From: Streptomyces mutomycini
GTDB lineage: Bacteria; Actinomycetota; Actinomycetes; Streptomycetales; Streptomycetaceae
Length of the DNA: 64,000 nt
Assembly (NCBI RefSeq): GCF_001700505.1
Contig: NZ_MAPV01000082.1
Location: 29,582 to 93,581, forward strand
Direction: 5' to 3'
Positions within the stretch are counted from its first letter, which is position 1; every line of letters begins with the position of its first letter. The position numbers and the translations under genes are program-made. The notes under the pieces were generated by a model. It had not been told where the DNA came from, did no database searches, and saw only the letters and a program-made list of their open reading frames with translations. Positions 17,164 to 26,357 of the stretch are shown one piece after another.

Positions 17164-18417
17164 TCAGATTCCGAAGGCCTCCGGGTAGTGGATCCTGCCC
17201 CTCGGCACCGGCACGGAATCGTCGAGGACCAGGGCCATCATCGCCTCGTCCGGAACCTCGGAGCCCGGCCTGATCCCGAACCTCGACGCCGGCACGAAAC
17301 CGAAGGCCGGGTAGTACTCCGGGTGCCCGAGTACCAGGACGAGTGACTCCCCCCGCAGCCGCGCCGCGTCCAGCACCGCCCGGACCACCGCACGCCCGGC
17401 GCCCCGGCGCTGGTGGGCGGGCGCGGTGGACACCGGGGCCAGTGCGAGAGCCGGGCTCTCCCCGACCAGGCACCGCGTGAGCAGCGCGTGGGCCGCGACG
17501 GAACCGTCCGGGGCCTCGGCCACGTACGAGAGACCGGGCAGCCACGCCCCCGGGTCGGTGCGCAGGGCGTCGACCAGATCGGCCTCGGCCCTGGTGGGGA
17601 AGGCGGCCCCGACGACCTCGTGCACCGCGTCGCGGTCGGCGGCCGTCTCGGGGCGGGTCCGCCAGCGGGAATCGAACGGGCGCAGCACATAGCCGGCGTA
17701 GCCGTACTCCGCGCCGTGGCGACGGCGCACCTGCAGCTCCTCATGGGTGGCCGCGAGCGCCTCCGGCATGCCGGGAGCCGACGGGTCCGCCGAGGCGACC
17801 CGGCCGGCCAGCGGGACGTAGTACTCGTCCCAGTCGCTGTCCGGCTGCACCAGCCCGCCGATCACATGGCAACCCGCCTCCACGGCTGCCGCGGCGTTCC
17901 CGGCGACGGGGCGCAGCGAGGCCTGCGGGTCCCAGAAGGCGCGCGCCCCGGCCGACGGGGAGCCGGTGGTCCAGACGCACTCGGTGATCACCATCGATCC
18001 GCCGGGGGCGAGCAGCCGCTGCCAGTCCCGCACCGCGGTGTCGAAACCGACGATGCAGGCGGAACCCTCGGCCCAGACCAGGTCGTAGGACCCGTCCGCG
18101 AAGTCCGGTCCGGTGAGGTCGGCCATGTCGGCCCTGACCGTGCGGATCCGGTCACCGAGCCCGCGGGCCTCCGCGGCCTCGGTGAGCTCGTCGAGGAACT
18201 GCTGGTGCAGATCGACCGCGGTCACCTCGGCGCCGGCCTCTGCGGCGAGCAGCAGAGAGGCCTTGCCCGGGCCGCAGCCCAGGTCCAGCACGCGCGGGCG
18301 GTCCGGTCGCGGGCCCGCCATGGCGAGCAGCCGCCTGGTGGTGGCGTCGGAACCGGGGCTCTGCCGGGGCAGCCCGTGGTGCAGTGCGAAGAATGCGTTG
18401 TACGTGTTGTCGGTCAA
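17164..18417 (-). CDS. Fused SAM methyltransferase / GNAT N-acetyltransferase
   Basis: 417 residues in two domains. Residues about 1-255 are a class I methyltransferase with motif I VLDLGCGPGKASLLLAAEAG (near 43), AVDLHQQF and DLVWAEGSAC. Residues about 256-417 are a GNAT acetyltransferase with the acetyl-CoA loop HQRRGAGRAVVRAVLD and the HPEYYPAFGFVPASRFGI segment typical of YhbS-like members. The two activities in one chain suggest sequential modification of one substrate. The start is TTG at 18417 with AAGGG 8 bases upstream; a 22-codon ORF precedes it. Substrate unknown. Confidence 0.85.
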   Translation of the reverse strand: MTDNTYNAFFALHHGLPRQSPGSDATTRRLLAMAGPRPDRPRVLDLGCGPGKASLLLAAEAGAEVTAVDLHQQFLDELTEAAEARGLGDRIRTVRADMADLTGPDFADGSYDLVWAEGSACIVGFDTAVRDWQRLLAPGGSMVITECVWTTGSPSAGARAFWDPQASLRPVAGNAAAAVEAGCHVIGGLVQPDSDWDEYYVPLAGRVASADPSAPGMPEALAATHEELQVRRRHGAEYGYAGYVLRPFDSRWRTRPETAADRDAVHEVVGAAFPTRAEADLVDALRTDPGAWLPGLSYVAEAPDGSVAAHALLTRCLVGESPALALAPVSTAPAHQRRGAGRAVVRAVLDAARLRGESLVLVLGHPEYYPAFGFVPASRFGIRPGSEVPDEAMMALVLDDSVPVPRGRIHYPEAFGI

Positions 18418-18474
18418 GACGGGAACCCTTGAGTGAGAGGGCCCCGGCCGACGCGGCTCAGGAAGGGCGAGCGG

Positions 18475-18543
18475 TCAGCCGGTGACCCGGAAGAAGATGA
18501 AGGACTGATTGCCGCGCGGGGCAGCCGTCGTCATGACCGTCAT
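18475..18543 (-). CDS. Candidate 22-residue leader ORF
   Basis: ATG at 18543 preceded by AAGGAG, encoding MTVMTTAAPRGNQSFIFFRV and two more residues. It lies 57 bases upstream of the methyltransferase-GNAT start and shares its orientation. The strong ribosome-binding site contrasts with the weak TTG start of the main gene. It may be a leader peptide; the FIFF run has no obvious attenuation logic. No homologue known to me. Confidence 0.4.
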   Translation of the reverse strand: MTVMTTAAPRGNQSFIFFRVTG

Positions 18544-18621
18544 CAACCTCAGCTCCTTCTGGCTTCACCGGGCTCCGGACTCGGAGACACGGCCCAGACA
18601 CTAGCACTGGGCGCGGGCGGC

Positions 18622-19563
18622 TCAGTGACAGAGCCGTGCCTCGTGCTCCGCGTGCCCGCTGGGCTCCAGCTGGAAGGTGCAGTGCTCGACGTCGAAGTGG
18701 TGGCCGAGGCAGCCCTGGAGTTCGTGCAGGAGCTTCTCGTGCCCGATCGAGTCCAGCATCTCCTGGTGCACGACCACATGGGCGGAGAGGACGGGCATGC
18801 CCGAGGTGATCGTCCAGGCGTGCAGGTCGTGGACGTCCAGCACGCCGGGCAGAGCCGTGATGTGGGCGCGGACCTCCTCCATGTCGACCCCCTTGGGGGC
18901 CGACTCCAGGAGTACGTCGAGCGTCTCCCGCAGGAGTTTCACCGTGCGCGGGACGATCATGAGGCCGATCAGCAGCGAGGCGACGGGGTCGGCGGCCTGC
19001 CAGCCCGTGGCCATGATGATGCCCGCCGACACGAGCACCGTCACCGAGCCGAGCGTATCCGCGACGACCTCGAGATAGGCACCCCGCACGTTCAGGCTGT
19101 CCTGCCGGCCTCGCGTCAGCAGCGACAGGGAGACCACGTTGGCCACCAGGCCGACGGCGGCGAACGCGATGGCCAGGCCGCCCTTGGTCTCCGCCGGGCT
19201 GATGAAGCGGTCGACGGCCTCGAAGACCAGATAACCGCCGACACCGAGGAGCAGCAGGCAGTTGGCCAGTGCGGCGAGGATCTCGGCACGGGCGAAGCCG
19301 AAGGTGCGATTGGGGCCCGCGGGCCTGTTCGCGAAGTGGATGGCCAGCAGGGCCATGCCGAGCCCCAGCGCGTCGGTCGCCATATGGGCCGCGTCCGCGA
19401 TCAGGGCGAGCGAGTCGGCGAGCAGTCCGCCGACGAGCTCCATGACCATGACGCCGAGGGTGATGCCCAGGGCGACCCGGAGCCGGCCCCGGTAAGCGGC
19501 GGCTGCCGTTCCCGTAGGGGGCGTCCCTCCGTGCGTATGCCCGTGATCATGGCCAGCCCCCAT
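18622..19563 (-). CDS. Cation diffusion facilitator (zinc/cobalt/cadmium efflux)
   Basis: 313 residues. A histidine-rich N-terminus (GHDHGHTHGG) precedes six membrane helices. Metal-binding HxxxD-type residues are in DSLALIADAAHMATDALG (helix 2) and VVADTLGSVTVLVSAGI (helix 5). The C-terminal cytoplasmic domain (TALPGVLDVHDLHAWTITSG; HHFDVEHCTFQLEP) is CzcD-like. It exports divalent metals in exchange for protons. ATG at 19563 with GGAGG 7 bases upstream. It may be metal-regulated, but no operator is evident. Confidence 0.9.
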   Translation of the reverse strand: MGAGHDHGHTHGGTPPTGTAAAAYRGRLRVALGITLGVMVMELVGGLLADSLALIADAAHMATDALGLGMALLAIHFANRPAGPNRTFGFARAEILAALANCLLLLGVGGYLVFEAVDRFISPAETKGGLAIAFAAVGLVANVVSLSLLTRGRQDSLNVRGAYLEVVADTLGSVTVLVSAGIIMATGWQAADPVASLLIGLMIVPRTVKLLRETLDVLLESAPKGVDMEEVRAHITALPGVLDVHDLHAWTITSGMPVLSAHVVVHQEMLDSIGHEKLLHELQGCLGHHFDVEHCTFQLEPSGHAEHEARLCH

Positions 19564-19683
19564 GTGAACGCCTCCGCAATCCCGCCGAGCCCTGAGACAG
19601 CTCGGACTCACCTCGCCCGATGCGGCCAGTGAACTACGGGGGCGGGGCAGGGGGCAACACGGCACTGAACACCGTTGTCATAT

Positions 19684-19717
19684 GCTCTGACCTGCGGAAA
19701 CGATCGCAGGTCAGAGC
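19684..19717 (-). terminator. 13-bp hairpin terminator after galE
   Basis: GCTCTGACCTGCG (19684-19696) pairs with 19705-19717 around an 8-base loop, 20 bases after the galE stop in the direction of transcription. Confidence 0.7.
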
Positions 19718-19736
19718 GTCGCGCAGCTGCTGTCCC

Positions 19737-20723
19737 CTAGCGCGCGCTGCGGGCCTCCGGGTGGTGCAGGCACCAGCCCTCCCAGGCCGACTCGACCATC
19801 TCGCGCATGCTGCGGCGCGCCGTCCAGCCCAGTTCCCCGGTCATCAGGGCGGCCGACCCGACCGCCCGGGCCGCGTCCCCCGGCCTCCGCGCCTCGACGG
19901 CCGGCTCCGTGCGCACACCCGTGACCTCGGCGACCAGCTCGGCGAGACGGCGCACCGACACGCCCTCGCCCCGGCCGACGTTCACGGTGAGGTCGCCGCC
20001 GCCCGGGTTCTTGTCCAGGTGTCCGGCTACGGCGAGGTGCGCCTCCGCCAGGTCTGCCACATGGATGTAGTCGCGCACACAGGTGCCGTCCGGCGTCGGG
20101 TAGTCGTCACCGAAGATCCGCGGGGCCTCGCCCCGCGTCAGCCGGTCGAAGAACATCGGCACGACGTTGAAGACACCCGTGTCGGCCAGCTCGGGCTCGG
20201 CGGCCCCGGCCACGTTGAAGTAGCGCAGACAGGCCGTCGAGATGCCGTGGGCCCGCCCCGTCGCGCGCACCAGCCACTCCCCGGCGAGCTTGGTCTCGCC
20301 GTACGGGTTGATCGGCGCGCACGGCGTCTCCTCCGTGATCAGGTCCACGTCGGGAACGCCGTAGACCGCCGCGGACGAGGAGAACAGGAAGCGCCTCACA
20401 CCGGCCGCCACGACGGCCTCCAGCAGGACGGTCAGGCCCCCCACGTTCTCCCGGTAGTAGAGCAGCGGCTTCTCGACGGACTCACCGACCTGCTTCTTCG
20501 CCGCGAGATGCACCACGCCCGTGACAGCGTGCTCCGCCAGGACCCGGTCGAGGACCTCGCGGTCCGAGGCGGACCCCCTTACCAGCGTGACGTTCGAGGG
20601 CAGCCGCGCCTCGATGCCCGTCGAGATGTCGTCGAGGACGACCACCCGCTCCCCGGCCCCCGCCATGGCCTTCGCCACATGTGCCCCGATGTAACCGGCT
20701 CCGCCTGTGATCAACCACGTCAT
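19737..20723 (-). CDS. galE: UDP-glucose 4-epimerase
   Basis: 328 residues, an extended short-chain dehydrogenase. NAD motif TGGAGYIGAHVAKAMAGAG (near residue 7), catalytic serine in FLFSSSAAVYG and YxxxK in INPYGETKLAGEW, then the family segment CLRYFNVAGAAE. It interconverts UDP-glucose and UDP-galactose for glycan synthesis. ATG at 20723 has a TAAGCT box 7 bases upstream and no clear ribosome-binding site, so it may be leaderless. Divergent from the phosphoglycan-like operon, for which it could supply UDP-galactose. Confidence 0.9.
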   Translation of the reverse strand: MTWLITGGAGYIGAHVAKAMAGAGERVVVLDDISTGIEARLPSNVTLVRGSASDREVLDRVLAEHAVTGVVHLAAKKQVGESVEKPLLYYRENVGGLTVLLEAVVAAGVRRFLFSSSAAVYGVPDVDLITEETPCAPINPYGETKLAGEWLVRATGRAHGISTACLRYFNVAGAAEPELADTGVFNVVPMFFDRLTRGEAPRIFGDDYPTPDGTCVRDYIHVADLAEAHLAVAGHLDKNPGGGDLTVNVGRGEGVSVRRLAELVAEVTGVRTEPAVEARRPGDAARAVGSAALMTGELGWTARRSMREMVESAWEGWCLHHPEARSAR

Positions 20724-20996
20724 GCCCGTCAGCTTAGACCGGCCGGTGAGGAGGGCCGCCCACCGATCGCCGGCCGCCCCATGCGCTGCCCGGACGCGGT
20801 TTGTGAGTCGAGGCGGTGATCAACGATGATGATCGCGAACGGCGCCGCATGATGGCCGATTCGCCCGAACGGAGCGCAAACGGGTGGTGAACTCGGTCTT
20901 CCGTTCATCCGATAGCCTCAGCCGACGTGCCGCCGGCCCGCCCCCGGGCCGCATGCCGCGCGCCGTTCCCGTCACAGCACCAAGGAGTGAGTTCGT

Positions 20997-22829
20997 CTGT
21001 CGACCGCCATTCTCACCGGTGCGCCGGTACCCGGGTCGTCGCTCGAGGACGATCTGCGGTCACTCGGCTTTGACGTGACTGCCGCAGCCGACGCCTCCGA
21101 GGCCGCCGAGCTGCTCGCCGCAGTCCCCGCGAGCAGGCGTGTCGCGCTCGTGGACCCCCGCTTCGTCGGCCACGTCCACGCCCTCAGGCTCGGACTCACC
21201 GACCCCCGCTTCGCCGCCGCGTCGATCCCCGGAGCGCTCACCGCGCAGCCCGAGGCCCGCCCCGCGCTGCTCCGCGCCCTCCAGCGGGCCGTGGCCGCCG
21301 TCGGTGCGGGAATCCCCGTCGCGCCTCCCGGTGCCGAACCCGTCACCGAGGACCGCACGGTGCCCGGCCGGCTGGCCGTGGCACTGGACGCGGAAGGCAC
21401 CGCCGTGCAGCGCCCCGAGCTCGGTTCACTCACGGCCGCGGTGCCCACCGCGCCCGAGGAACGCAACGCCGCGCGGACCGCCGTGGCCGCCGTCGACGAC
21501 GAGGCCGTACGGCTGCGCAGCGCGGTGAAGGCCCACGACGGCTTCTTCACCACGTACTTCATCAGCCCGTACTCCCGTTACATCGCCCGCTGGTGCGCAC
21601 GCCGGGGCCTCACCCCGAACCAGGTCACCACCGCCTCGCTGATCACCGCGCTGATCGCGGCCGGCAGCGCGGCGACCGGCACCCGCGGCGGTTACGTCGC
21701 GGCCGGAGTGCTGCTCCTCCTCTCCTTCGTCCTGGACTGCACCGACGGGCAGCTCGCCCGCTACTCGCTCCAGTACTCGACGATGGGCGCCTGGCTCGAC
21801 GCCACCTTCGACCGGGCCAAGGAGTACGCCTACTACGCGGGCCTCGCCCTCGGCGCCGCCCGTGGTGGCGACGACGTGTGGGTCCTCGCGCTCGGCGCGA
21901 TGGTGCTCCAGGCCTGCCGCCATGTCGTCGACTTCTCGTTCAACGAGGCCAACCACGACGCGGTGTCCAACACGAGCCCCACCGCCGCGCTCTCCGACAA
22001 GCTCGACAGCGTCGGCTGGACGGTCTGGCTGCGCCGGATGATAGTGCTGCCCATCGGCGAACGATGGGCCATGATCGCCGTGCTCACCGCCGTGACCACG
22101 CCCCGGATCGTCTTCTACGCCCTCCTCATCGGCTGCGCCCTGGCCGCCTGCTACACCACGGCGGGCCGGCTGCTGCGGTCGCTGACCCGCAAGGCGCAGC
22201 GCACCGACCGGGCGGCCGGGGCGCTCGCCGACCTCGCCGACTCCGGACCCCTCGCCCAGGCCGTCGCCACCGTGCTCCGGCGCCCGGGAGGCGGTTTCAC
22301 GGCCCCGTTCCTGGCGCTCGCCGGGGCGCTGGTGATGGTCGCCGCCGCAGTGTTCACGCCCTACGGCGGATGGCTGACCGTCGGCGCTGCAGCGGTCTAC
22401 GCGGTCCTCTCCGGCCTCGCGGTCTCGCGGCCGCTCAAGGGTGCGCTCGACTGGCTCGTCCCGCCGGTCTTCCGGGCCGCCGAGTACTGCACGATCCTGG
22501 TGCTGGCCGCCCGCAGTGACGTGCCGCACGCCGTCCCCGCGGCATTCGGCCTGGTTTCGGCCGTCGCCTACCATCACTACGACACGGTGTACCGCATCCG
22601 GGGCGGCACCGGAGCGCCGCCCCAGTGGCTGGTGCGCACCATCGGCGGGCACGAGGGCCGGGCCCTGGTCGTGGCCGTCCTCGCCGCCGTACTGATCCAC
22701 GGTTCAGGTTTCACCACGGCTCTCACCGCGCTCGCGGCCGCCGTGGCTCTGGTGGTGCTCGTGGAGTCCATCCGCTTCTGGGTGTCCTCCTCGGCCCCTG
22801 CCGTACACGACGAAGGAGAACTCGCATGA
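20997..22829 (+). CDS. CDP-alcohol phosphotransferase with DUF5941 region, CTG start
   Basis: 610 residues if the CTG at 20997 is used. It lies 9 bases after AAGGAG, and an in-frame TGA 6 bases earlier excludes a longer start; the first ATG/GTG is at 21075, 26 codons in. Residues about 1-180 form an N-terminal domain (MSTAILTGAPVPGSSLEDDL). Residues about 180-320 hold the complete CDP-alcohol motif DCTDGQLARYSLQYSTM-GAWLDATFD (Asp near 247, 250, 268, 272). The rest is a multi-helix membrane region. It would transfer a phospho-alcohol from a CDP carrier. First gene of a seven-gene operon. Confidence 0.8.
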   Translation: MSTAILTGAPVPGSSLEDDLRSLGFDVTAAADASEAAELLAAVPASRRVALVDPRFVGHVHALRLGLTDPRFAAASIPGALTAQPEARPALLRALQRAVAAVGAGIPVAPPGAEPVTEDRTVPGRLAVALDAEGTAVQRPELGSLTAAVPTAPEERNAARTAVAAVDDEAVRLRSAVKAHDGFFTTYFISPYSRYIARWCARRGLTPNQVTTASLITALIAAGSAATGTRGGYVAAGVLLLLSFVLDCTDGQLARYSLQYSTMGAWLDATFDRAKEYAYYAGLALGAARGGDDVWVLALGAMVLQACRHVVDFSFNEANHDAVSNTSPTAALSDKLDSVGWTVWLRRMIVLPIGERWAMIAVLTAVTTPRIVFYALLIGCALAACYTTAGRLLRSLTRKAQRTDRAAGALADLADSGPLAQAVATVLRRPGGGFTAPFLALAGALVMVAAAVFTPYGGWLTVGAAAVYAVLSGLAVSRPLKGALDWLVPPVFRAAEYCTILVLAARSDVPHAVPAAFGLVSAVAYHHYDTVYRIRGGTGAPPQWLVRTIGGHEGRALVVAVLAAVLIHGSGFTTALTALAAAVALVVLVESIRFWVSSSAPAVHDEGELA

Positions 22830-23563
22830 TCGGCCTCGTACTGGCTGCCGGTGCCGGACGCCGTCTGCGTCCCTACACGGACACGCTGCCCAAGGCACTG
22901 GTGCCCGTGGACGGCGAGAAGACGGTCCTGGACCTGACGCTGGCCAACTTCGCGGCGGTCGGACTCACCGAGGTCGCGGTCGTCGTCGGCTACCGCAAGG
23001 AGGCGGTCTACGCCCGCAAGGCCGAGTTCGAGGCGAAGTACGGCGTGACGCTGACGCTCATCGACAACGACAAGGCCGAGGAGTGGAACAACGCCTACTC
23101 CCTGTGGTGCGCGCGTGACGTCCTGAAGCAGGGCGTCATCCTCGCCAACGGCGACACCGTGCACCCGGTCTCCGTCGAGAAGACCCTCCTGGACGCGCGC
23201 GGCAAGGGTCAGAAGATCATCCTCGCCCTCGACACGGTGAAGAACCTCGCCGACGAGGAGATGAAGGTCATCACCGAGGGCGACAAGGGAGTCCGGCGGA
23301 TCACCAAGCTGATGGACCCCGCCACCGCGACCGGCGAGTACATCGGTGTGACGCTGATCGAGGCCGAGGCGGCCGAGGAGCTCGCCGACGCCCTGAAGGT
23401 CACCTTCGAGCGCGACCCCGACCTCTACTACGAGGACGGCTACCAGGAGCTGGTGAACCGCGGCTTCACGGTCGACGTCGCCCCCATCGGAGAGGTCACG
23501 TGGGTCGAGATCGACAACCACGACGACCTTGCCCGGGGCAGGGAGATCGCGTGCCTGTACTGA
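22826..23563 (+). CDS. Nucleotidyltransferase (LicC/IPCT-like NTP transferase)
   Basis: 245 residues. The signature GLVLAAGAGRRLRPYTDTLP followed by KALVPV is at the N-terminus, with catalytic aspartates in ILANGDTVH and TWVEIDNHDDL. The length and the EEWNNAYSLWCARDV segment resemble CTP:phosphocholine or inositol-1-phosphate cytidylyltransferases. It probably makes a CDP-alcohol or NDP-sugar for the two phosphotransferases in the operon. ATG overlaps the upstream stop by 4 bases with GAAGGAGA ahead of it. Confidence 0.85.
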   Translation: MIGLVLAAGAGRRLRPYTDTLPKALVPVDGEKTVLDLTLANFAAVGLTEVAVVVGYRKEAVYARKAEFEAKYGVTLTLIDNDKAEEWNNAYSLWCARDVLKQGVILANGDTVHPVSVEKTLLDARGKGQKIILALDTVKNLADEEMKVITEGDKGVRRITKLMDPATATGEYIGVTLIEAEAAEELADALKVTFERDPDLYYEDGYQELVNRGFTVDVAPIGEVTWVEIDNHDDLARGREIACLY

Positions 23564-24612
23564 CCCGCCTCATCCCGTCCCCGGTCGTCGTCGACATCCG
23601 GCGCGGTGCCATGGACGACCTGGCCGGTCTCCTCGCCGACCAGCGGATCTCCGCATCCGGCAAGCTCGCCATCGCCATCAGCGGGGGTTCCGGGCGTGCC
23701 CTGCGGGACAGGCTCGCTCCGGTGCTGCCGGGGGCCGACTGGTACCCGGTGGTCGACGGCACGATCGACTCCGCGGTACGGCTCGCCGACGGCATCAAGG
23801 GCAACCGCTACGACGCCGTGGTCGGTCTGGGCGGCGGCAAGATCATCGACGTCGCTAAGTACGCCGCGGCCCGCGTGGGCATGCCCATGGTCGCCGTCGC
23901 GACGAACCTGTCCCACGACGGGCTCTGCTCGCCGGTCGCCACCCTGGACAACGACAACGGCCGGGGATCCTACGGGGTGCCCACCCCGATCGCCGTGGTC
24001 ATCGACCTCGACGTCATCCGTGAGGCGCCCGCACGCTATGTGCGCTCGGGTGTCGGTGACGCCGTCTCCAACATCTCGTGTGTCGCCGACTGGGAGCTTG
24101 CCCACGAGGTGCGGGGCGAGGAGATCGACGGACTCGCGGCCGCCATGGCCAGGCAGGCCGGCGAGGCCGTGCTGCGCCACCCCGGCGGGGTCGGCGACGA
24201 CGCCTTCCTCAAGGTGCTGGCCGAAGGCCTCGTGCTGACGGGCATCTCGATGTCGGTCGCCGGGGACTCCCGGCCCGCCTCCGGCGCGTGCCACGAGATC
24301 AACCACGCCTTCGACCTGATGTACCCCAAGCGCGCCGCCAGCCACGGCGAGCAGGTCGGCCTCGGCGCCTGCTTCGCCATGCACCTGCGGGGCGCGCACG
24401 AGGAGTCCGTCCACATGGCGTCCGTGCTGAGGCGTCACGGGCTGCCGGTGCTGCCCGAGGAGATCGGCTTCACCACCGAAGAATTCGTGCGGGCCGTCGA
24501 CTACGCCCCGCAGACGCGCCCGGGACGTTTCACGATCCTGGAGCACCTCAACCTGTCCACCGACCAGATCAGGGACGCGTACGCCGACTATGCAAAAGCC
24601 ATCCATAGCTGA
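23551..24612 (+). CDS. Glycerol-1-phosphate-dehydrogenase-like, iron-containing ADH superfamily
   Basis: 353 residues. The NAD-binding glycine motif is GLGGGKIIDVAKYAA (near residue 93), followed by PMVAVATNLSHDGLCSPVA, which aligns with the PTAPSMDG region of archaeal EgsA and Bacillus AraM. Metal ligands are likely Asp in SGVGDAVSN and His in CHEINHAFD and SHGEQVG. In that family the enzyme reduces dihydroxyacetone phosphate to sn-glycerol 1-phosphate. The exact substrate here is an inference. GTG at 23551 overlaps the upstream gene by 13 bases. Confidence 0.75.
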   Translation: MPVLTRLIPSPVVVDIRRGAMDDLAGLLADQRISASGKLAIAISGGSGRALRDRLAPVLPGADWYPVVDGTIDSAVRLADGIKGNRYDAVVGLGGGKIIDVAKYAAARVGMPMVAVATNLSHDGLCSPVATLDNDNGRGSYGVPTPIAVVIDLDVIREAPARYVRSGVGDAVSNISCVADWELAHEVRGEEIDGLAAAMARQAGEAVLRHPGGVGDDAFLKVLAEGLVLTGISMSVAGDSRPASGACHEINHAFDLMYPKRAASHGEQVGLGACFAMHLRGAHEESVHMASVLRRHGLPVLPEEIGFTTEEFVRAVDYAPQTRPGRFTILEHLNLSTDQIRDAYADYAKAIHS

Positions 24613-25369
24613 ACTCCGTCCGGTCGTGCACCCGCCGGGTGTCAAGGACCGGCGCAGCGGTGAGCACTGGGCGGGTCGGCTCTACATGCGCGAGATCTCG
24701 CTGCGCATCACCCGGCGCCTGGTGACCACGAGGGTCACGCCCAACCAGCTGACCTACGTGATGACCGTCGCCGGCGTGCTCGCGGCGCCCGCCCTGCTGG
24801 TCCCGGGCATCCCGGGTGCGCTGCTCGGCGTGGTCGCGGTCCAGCTCTACCTGCTGTTCGACTGCGTCGACGGCGAAGTGGCCCGCTGGAAGAAGCAGTA
24901 CTCCCTGGGCGGGGTCTATCTGGACCGGGTGGCCGCCTACCTCTGCGACGCGGCGGTGCTGGTCGGCTTCGGCCTGCGTGCAGCCGACCTGTGGGGCACG
25001 GGCCGCATCGACTGGCTGTGGGCCTTTCTGGGCACGCTCGCCGCGCTCGGCGCCATCATGATCAAGGCCGAGACCGATCTCGTCGGTGTCGCGCGCCACC
25101 AGGGCGGGCTGCCGCCCGTCAAGGAGGCCGCGTCCGAGCCCCGGTCCTCCGGCATGGCGCTCGCCCGCCGTGCGGCCGGCGCACTCAAGTTCCACCGGCT
25201 GATCCTCGGCATCGAGGCGTCTTTCGTCATCCTGGTGGTGGCCGTACTCGACACGGTCAGGGACGACCTCTTCTTCAGCCGTCTCGCCGTCGCCGTCATG
25301 GCCGGCATCGCCCTTCTCCAGACCGTCCTGCACCTGGTGTCGATCCTGGCGTCCAGCAGGCTGAAGTGA
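24590..25369 (+). CDS. CDP-alcohol phosphotransferase-like, fourth motif Asp replaced
   Basis: 259 residues with about six membrane helices. The motif reads DCVDGEVARWKKQYSLG-GVYLDRVAA: Asp91, Asp94 and Asp112 are present, but the position of the fourth, catalytic-base Asp is Ala116. The first phosphotransferase of the operon has Asp there. Either this enzyme uses another base or it has lost transfer activity and pairs with the first. ATG overlaps the upstream gene by 23 bases. Confidence 0.8.
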   Translation: MQKPSIAELRPVVHPPGVKDRRSGEHWAGRLYMREISLRITRRLVTTRVTPNQLTYVMTVAGVLAAPALLVPGIPGALLGVVAVQLYLLFDCVDGEVARWKKQYSLGGVYLDRVAAYLCDAAVLVGFGLRAADLWGTGRIDWLWAFLGTLAALGAIMIKAETDLVGVARHQGGLPPVKEAASEPRSSGMALARRAAGALKFHRLILGIEASFVILVVAVLDTVRDDLFFSRLAVAVMAGIALLQTVLHLVSILASSRLK

Positions 25370-26250
25370 GCTCTCCCATGAAACTCGGCGCGGTCATCAT
25401 CACCATGGGCAACCGCCCCGACGAACTGCGCGCCCTTCTCGACTCGGTCGCCAAGCAGGACGGCGACCGGATCGAGGTGGTCGTCGTCGGCAACGGCGCC
25501 CCGGTCCCCGACGTCCCCGCGGGCGTACGGACCGTCGAGCTGCCCGAGAATCTGGGCATTCCGGGCGGCCGCAACGTCGGCATCGAGGCGTTCGGCCCCT
25601 CCGGAGCCGATGTGGACGCCCTGCTCTTCCTCGACGACGACGGGCACCTGCCGAACACGGACACCGCCGAGCTCTGCCGGCAGGCGTTCGAGGCGGACCC
25701 GAAGCTCGGCATCGTCACCTTCCGCATCGCGGATCCCGACACCGGCGTCACCCAGCGACGGCACGTGCCGCGGCTGCGTGCCTCCGACCCGATGCGCTCG
25801 TCCCGCGTCACGACGTTCCTCGGCGGTGCGAACGCCGTGCGCAGCCAGGTGATCGCCGAGGCGGGCCCGCTCCCCGGCGAGTTCTTCTACGCCCACGAGG
25901 AGACCGACCTCGCCTGGCGGGCCCTGGACGCGGGCTGGGCGATCGAGTACCGCGCGGACATGGTGCTCAACCACCCCACCACCGCTCCCTCGCGGCACGC
26001 GGTCTACCACCGCATGGTGGCCCGCAACCGCGTCTGGCTCGCCCGCCGGAACCTGCCCGCACCCCTGGTTCCCCTCTACGTCGGGGTCTGGCTGCTCCTC
26101 ACCCTGGTCCGCAGGCCCTCCCTCCCGGCTCTCAAAGCATGGTTCGGAGGTTTCCGGGAAGGCTGGACGAAGCCCTGCGGACCCCGGCGCCCGATGAGGT
26201 GGCGTACGGTATGGCGGCTGACCAGGCTGGGCCGGCCGCCGGTGATCTGA
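25366..26250 (+). CDS. GT2 family glycosyltransferase
   Basis: 294 residues with a GT-A fold: AVIITMGNRPDELRALLDSV at the N-terminus, LPENLGIPGGRNVGIEAF, the DxD-type LLFLDDDGHLP and the acceptor/base region FFYAHEETDLAWRALDAGW with ED. Rhamnosyl- and galactofuranosyl-transferases of this type extend wall or lipid-linked glycans. GTG at 25366 overlaps the upstream TGA (GTGA); an ATG at 25378 is an alternative. A short hydrophobic stretch near the C-terminus (LVPLYVGVWLLLTLV) may anchor it to the membrane. Confidence 0.85.
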   Translation: MSSPMKLGAVIITMGNRPDELRALLDSVAKQDGDRIEVVVVGNGAPVPDVPAGVRTVELPENLGIPGGRNVGIEAFGPSGADVDALLFLDDDGHLPNTDTAELCRQAFEADPKLGIVTFRIADPDTGVTQRRHVPRLRASDPMRSSRVTTFLGGANAVRSQVIAEAGPLPGEFFYAHEETDLAWRALDAGWAIEYRADMVLNHPTTAPSRHAVYHRMVARNRVWLARRNLPAPLVPLYVGVWLLLTLVRRPSLPALKAWFGGFREGWTKPCGPRRPMRWRTVWRLTRLGRPPVI

Positions 26251-26357
26251 GAGGCTCTCCTCTGAGACCATGAGCCGTATTCATTCGTACGGGGAACCTG
26301 TCCGCCTCGGCCGCGCCCGCGACCGGCTGCGCATTGTGAAGACGAGAGTTCTTAACT

